This document shows positions 5,302 to 7,189 of a DNA stretch of 7,189 nucleotides, one piece after another. Under the pieces are notes generated by a model. That model saw nothing but the letters and a program-made list of their open reading frames with translations, did no database searches and was not told the origin of the DNA. Source of the stretch: Bdellovibrio sp. Lineage in GTDB: Bacteria > Bdellovibrionota > Bdellovibrionia > Bdellovibrionales > Bdellovibrionaceae. A program made the position numbers and the translations under genes. Within the stretch, counting starts at the first letter, position 1. The number at the start of each line of letters is the position of its first letter. The stretch covers positions 1-7,189 of the forward strand of contig JAGIAF010000178.1 in assembly GCA_017745015.1 (NCBI GenBank). The letters run 5' to 3'.

Positions 5302-6031
5302 AGCGAACCACCTTTCCTTCAAAGGAGTGAATCACTCCTGGCAAAAGCTCTTCAGCCTGCATAGGTCTTTTCACAACCACGCGTTTAACTGGCCAACTCA
5401 AAGCCTCTTCCAAAACCAAAGAGGCATCGTCGTCGTGACCAACAAGATCACGGAAGACCACCATCTCTTGCTTCGGCAATGAGGACTTCTTTTTGTGCGG
5501 ATACATTGGATCAAAGTAAATGGAATCAACCTCCACCTTGCCTTTTTGCTCGCGTAAAAAATCGAGCGAGTTGCCAAAGTGAAGTTGGTAGGACTTCAGG
5601 TATTCTTTCTTCGTTTTCGCAAATGCTTCAGTCAAAAGGGCATACAAAACAGGAGAACGCTCTACACCCACAACCTGAAATCCCAGCTGAGTCAAAAACA
5701 CACTGTCTATCCCCATGCCCACGGAAAGATCTAAAACTTTACGACAGCCCTTAGCAGCGCCCAAGGCTTTGGCGATCAATTCGCTTTTTCCGCGATGACC
5801 TTTGCGTTCATAATCCAGATGATTTTTATCAAAATCGATTTCAAGCAATCGTTTTTCAGCATCGCGCACATAAACGCGATCGCCTTCGACGTAAAATCTA
5901 AAAAAATAAGGATCCAGAGATTCGGGATTCACAGGACAGTTGAAAAACTGCGCCCAGTGCTGCCCTTTTACAAGGCCGGCTTCATCGGCAATAACACAGA
6001 TCTGCTTTGGAGCTACGCCAGCAGATACCAT
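5279..6031 (-). CDS. rsmJ: 16S rRNA (guanine-N2-)-methyltransferase RsmJ
   Basis: From ATG at 6031 the protein has 250 residues; an in-frame GTG at 6037 would add two. RsmJ (YhiQ) methylates the exocyclic N2 of G1516 (E. coli numbering) in the 3' domain of 16S rRNA, using S-adenosylmethionine, in the cytoplasm. The SAM-binding motif I is VLDLSVGMGIDSVFL (99-113; E. coli has DATAGLGRDAF). VERSP (123-127) ends strand 2. The catalytic-site block FDPMYPHKKKSSLPKQEM (173-190) followed by VVFRDLVGHD is nearly diagnostic for RsmJ, and KRVVVKRP (216-223) is also conserved. The N-terminal region KQICVIADEAG lines up with the E. coli start. The gene overlaps the prenyltransferase gene by 19 bp and the NptA-like gene by 23 bp, so all three are probably translationally coupled. 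The upstream ribosome site is weak, which fits coupling. Identity is strong. Confidence 0.9.
   Translation of the reverse strand: MVSAGVAPKQICVIADEAGLVKGQHWAQFFNCPVNPESLDPYFFRFYVEGDRVYVRDAEKRLLEIDFDKNHLDYERKGHRGKSELIAKALGAAKGCRKVLDLSVGMGIDSVFLTQLGFQVVGVERSPVLYALLTEAFAKTKKEYLKSYQLHFGNSLDFLREQKGKVEVDSIYFDPMYPHKKKSSLPKQEMVVFRDLVGHDDDASLVLEEALSWPVKRVVVKRPMQAEELLPGVIHSFEGKVVRYDSYVVR
5308..5313 (-). promoter_or_regulatory. Ribosome binding site that decides the NptA-like gene start
   Basis: On the minus strand this reads AGGTGG, six bases before ATG at 5299-5301. It favours the ATG start over the TTG at 5322, whose nearest purine-rich site (AGGAG within the inverted repeat at 5323-5339) is about 12 bases away. 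It lies inside the 3' end of rsmJ. Confidence 0.55.
5323..5339. repeat. Perfect 17-bp inverted repeat inside rsmJ, just before the next gene
   Basis: AGGAGTGA (5323-5330) and TCACTCCT (5332-5339) are exact reverse complements around a single base. As RNA it could fold into a six-pair hairpin with a five-base loop. It lies in the rsmJ coding sequence (residues around GVIHSFEG), about ten bases upstream of the ribosome site used by the NptA-like gene. It may influence translational coupling or bind a protein, or it may be chance. Confidence 0.4.
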
Positions 6032-7080
6032 AGACACTCAAGCACCCACATGCCGATGGCAACCAAGAACAAGGTAAAACCGTATTTGAAAACTTGGCGA
6101 AGCTCACCGCCCACCGGGCTAGAAAGGTTCTTCAATTTTCCGATGAAACTGAAAGACGCAAACATCAACACCACGCTGAGGTAAAAGCCCCAGTACAATC
6201 CCGCATAACGAAAGTGGTAAGCCGAGTTGATGATTAAGAATGTGATCCACCATCCCGCGATCAAGCGACGAGAGCGGTCAAAGCCCAACCAAGTCACTGT
6301 ATTGCGGAAGCCCGCTTGGGAGCTCGGCATGATGTTCGTGAAATTACGAAGGTGCAGCACAAACAACACCAACCAACCCCATACACAGCCTAACCAAATG
6401 GTCTCGCGATCAAACGGAGTTCCCATGGCCAACTGATAACCGATGGTCAAAAGCGGACCAAACATCATGAACAGAGCAATCTCGCCGCCGATTTGATATT
6501 TGAAGGAGTTCTTTTTTTGAAATTGCGCCCACAAGCCAATCGCCACGGATGCCGAGATCACGTAACCCACTTGAGTGTAAGCCAGAACAACCGGTACCGC
6601 ACACAACAAAGCAATGAACAAAAACACCGACGAGATGTTCTTGATATGCGCTGCTGTCGTCCAGCCATTTTGAATCGCGCGACTTCCGCTACGCTCTAAG
6701 ATACGGTCCACACCTTTGATGTGATCCATATAGTCGTTGCGCAAGTTCACCGCAACAAACGCACAGATCACTCCTACAGTCGCGATGACCGTAGAAATCA
6801 CATCGTGCAAAGTTTGATCAGCAATATTTTTTGTAAGAACCAAAAACAACGGAACCAGTACGAACAAGAAACTGCGAATCTTCACAGTTTGCATCACACG
6901 CACCATCCAAGACGGCATCGCAATACTGCTCACCGGAACAATTTTGAATGTCACCGTTTCAGATGCAGAGTTGACGTTCAACGTCTGCACCGGCAAAGCG
7001 CGCTTATCTTTTGCGAACGTGCCCAAAAGATAAGACTCAAATTGTGGTGAACCTTTGCTCAGGGTGACGAATTCACTCAC
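6013..7080 (-). CDS. UbiA-family prenyltransferase, MenA-like
   Basis: The protein has 355 residues. The start is GTG at 7080, with GGAAG about eight bases upstream; its GTGA overlaps the stop of the preceding gene. Residues 1 to about 60 form a soluble extension beyond the usual family start. About eight or nine membrane helices follow (roughly 66-84, 93-111, 150-168, 171-186, 199-219, 228-243, 272-288, 294-313, 334-354). The first Asp-rich motif NLRNDYMDHIKGVD (112-125) is canonical for MenA-type enzymes, which prenylate 1,4-dihydroxy-2-naphthoate for menaquinone. GGEIALFMMFGPLLTIG (198-214) also fits MenA's conserved GE-FGxL segment. The second motif, usually R-D-x-x-x-D before a GKRTL-type stretch, reads RNFTNIMPSSQAGFRNTV (245-262), with asparagine in place of aspartate and no clear lysine. 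The enzyme is thus UbiA-superfamily with good confidence, but substrate and activity are uncertain. No other menaquinone gene is visible. Confidence 0.8.
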   Translation of the reverse strand: MSEFVTLSKGSPQFESYLLGTFAKDKRALPVQTLNVNSASETVTFKIVPVSSIAMPSWMVRVMQTVKIRSFLFVLVPLFLVLTKNIADQTLHDVISTVIATVGVICAFVAVNLRNDYMDHIKGVDRILERSGSRAIQNGWTTAAHIKNISSVFLFIALLCAVPVVLAYTQVGYVISASVAIGLWAQFQKKNSFKYQIGGEIALFMMFGPLLTIGYQLAMGTPFDRETIWLGCVWGWLVLFVLHLRNFTNIMPSSQAGFRNTVTWLGFDRSRRLIAGWWITFLIINSAYHFRYAGLYWGFYLSVVLMFASFSFIGKLKNLSSPVGGELRQVFKYGFTLFLVAIGMWVLECLWYLLA

Positions 7081-7189
7081 GAAGAAGGCTTCCTTCTCCA
7101 GTAAAGAATTTCAGTCAAAGGACGAAGTTGATCGATCAATTTCTCTTCACCAGGCTTCAAGTGTTTTTTCAAACGCTCAAGATGGTGAT
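7077..7189 (-). CDS. C-terminal end of an unidentified protein (partial)
   Basis: Only the last 36 codons are visible; the gene continues past the right edge. The frame is open from 7187 to the TGA at 7077-7079 and reads HHLERLKKHLKPGEEKLID, then QLRPLTEILYWRRKPSS. The stop overlaps the GTG start of the prenyltransferase by four bases (GTGA), the hallmark of tight operon packing. That overlap is the main reason to believe this frame, because the other two minus-strand frames hit stops early. The tail is strongly basic and helical, with a YWRRKP ending. I do not recognise the family from this fragment and assign no function. Confidence 0.6.
   Translation of the reverse strand, partial: HHLERLKKHLKPGEEKLIDQLRPLTEILYWRRKPSS

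Noticed and set aside
6721..7050. Plus-strand open frame inside the prenyltransferase gene
   Set aside because: It is a His/Arg-rich shadow translation opposite a gene with clear family motifs.
1..7189. Defence system, prophage, insertion sequence or CRISPR array
   Set aside because: No transposase, integrase, phage structural gene, terminal repeats or regularly spaced repeats are visible; base composition looks even along the window.

Overview
The window looks like ordinary chromosome from a Gram-negative bacterium, most likely a Bdellovibrio-type predatory bacterium (Bdellovibrionota). This rests on gene content and style rather than a marker gene. The content is a SpoIIE-type phosphatase with a coiled-coil start, several small secreted proteins with MKK-type signal peptides, a DUF4105/DUF2388 pair, RsmJ, a MenA-like prenyltransferase and an NptA-like membrane protein. 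I see no rRNA, tRNA, CRISPR array, insertion sequence, phage gene or integration site.

Layout from left to right. (1) 1-337, minus strand: the N-terminal 112 residues of a SpoIIE/RsbU-like PP2C-fold protein, cut by the window edge. (2) 381-457: two strong back-to-back hairpin terminators. (3) 488-814, minus: a small exported four-cysteine protein of unknown function. (4) 815-1056: an intergenic stretch with a repeat cluster (910-954) and a terminator (1023-1050). (5) 1057-3429, minus: a two-gene operon encoding a large periplasmic protein (HExxH region plus DUF4105 domain), followed 15 bp later by a small secreted DUF2388-like protein. (6) 3430-3648: a divergent promoter region with a perfect TTAGCC-A-GGCTAA inverted repeat. 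(7) 3649-4125, plus: a cytoplasmic YbhB/YbcL-type PEBP protein, the only plus-strand gene. (8) 4132-7189, minus: a tightly overlapping operon. It runs from an unidentified gene (only its C-terminus is visible) through a UbiA/MenA-like prenyltransferase and the 16S rRNA methyltransferase RsmJ to an NptA-like membrane protein.

The recurring theme is family members whose signature residues have changed. The phosphatase has serine where the second metal-binding aspartate is expected. The NptA-like protein lacks the QSSS motif. The MenA-like enzyme keeps its first Asp-rich motif but has asparagines in the second. The DUF4105 protein, by contrast, keeps two potential active sites: HETTH, and a His/Cys pair of papain-like type. 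The secreted DUF4105-DUF2388 pair is the best candidate here for an under-described system. I find no evidence of a defence or mobile system, and most of the window is housekeeping or envelope genes.
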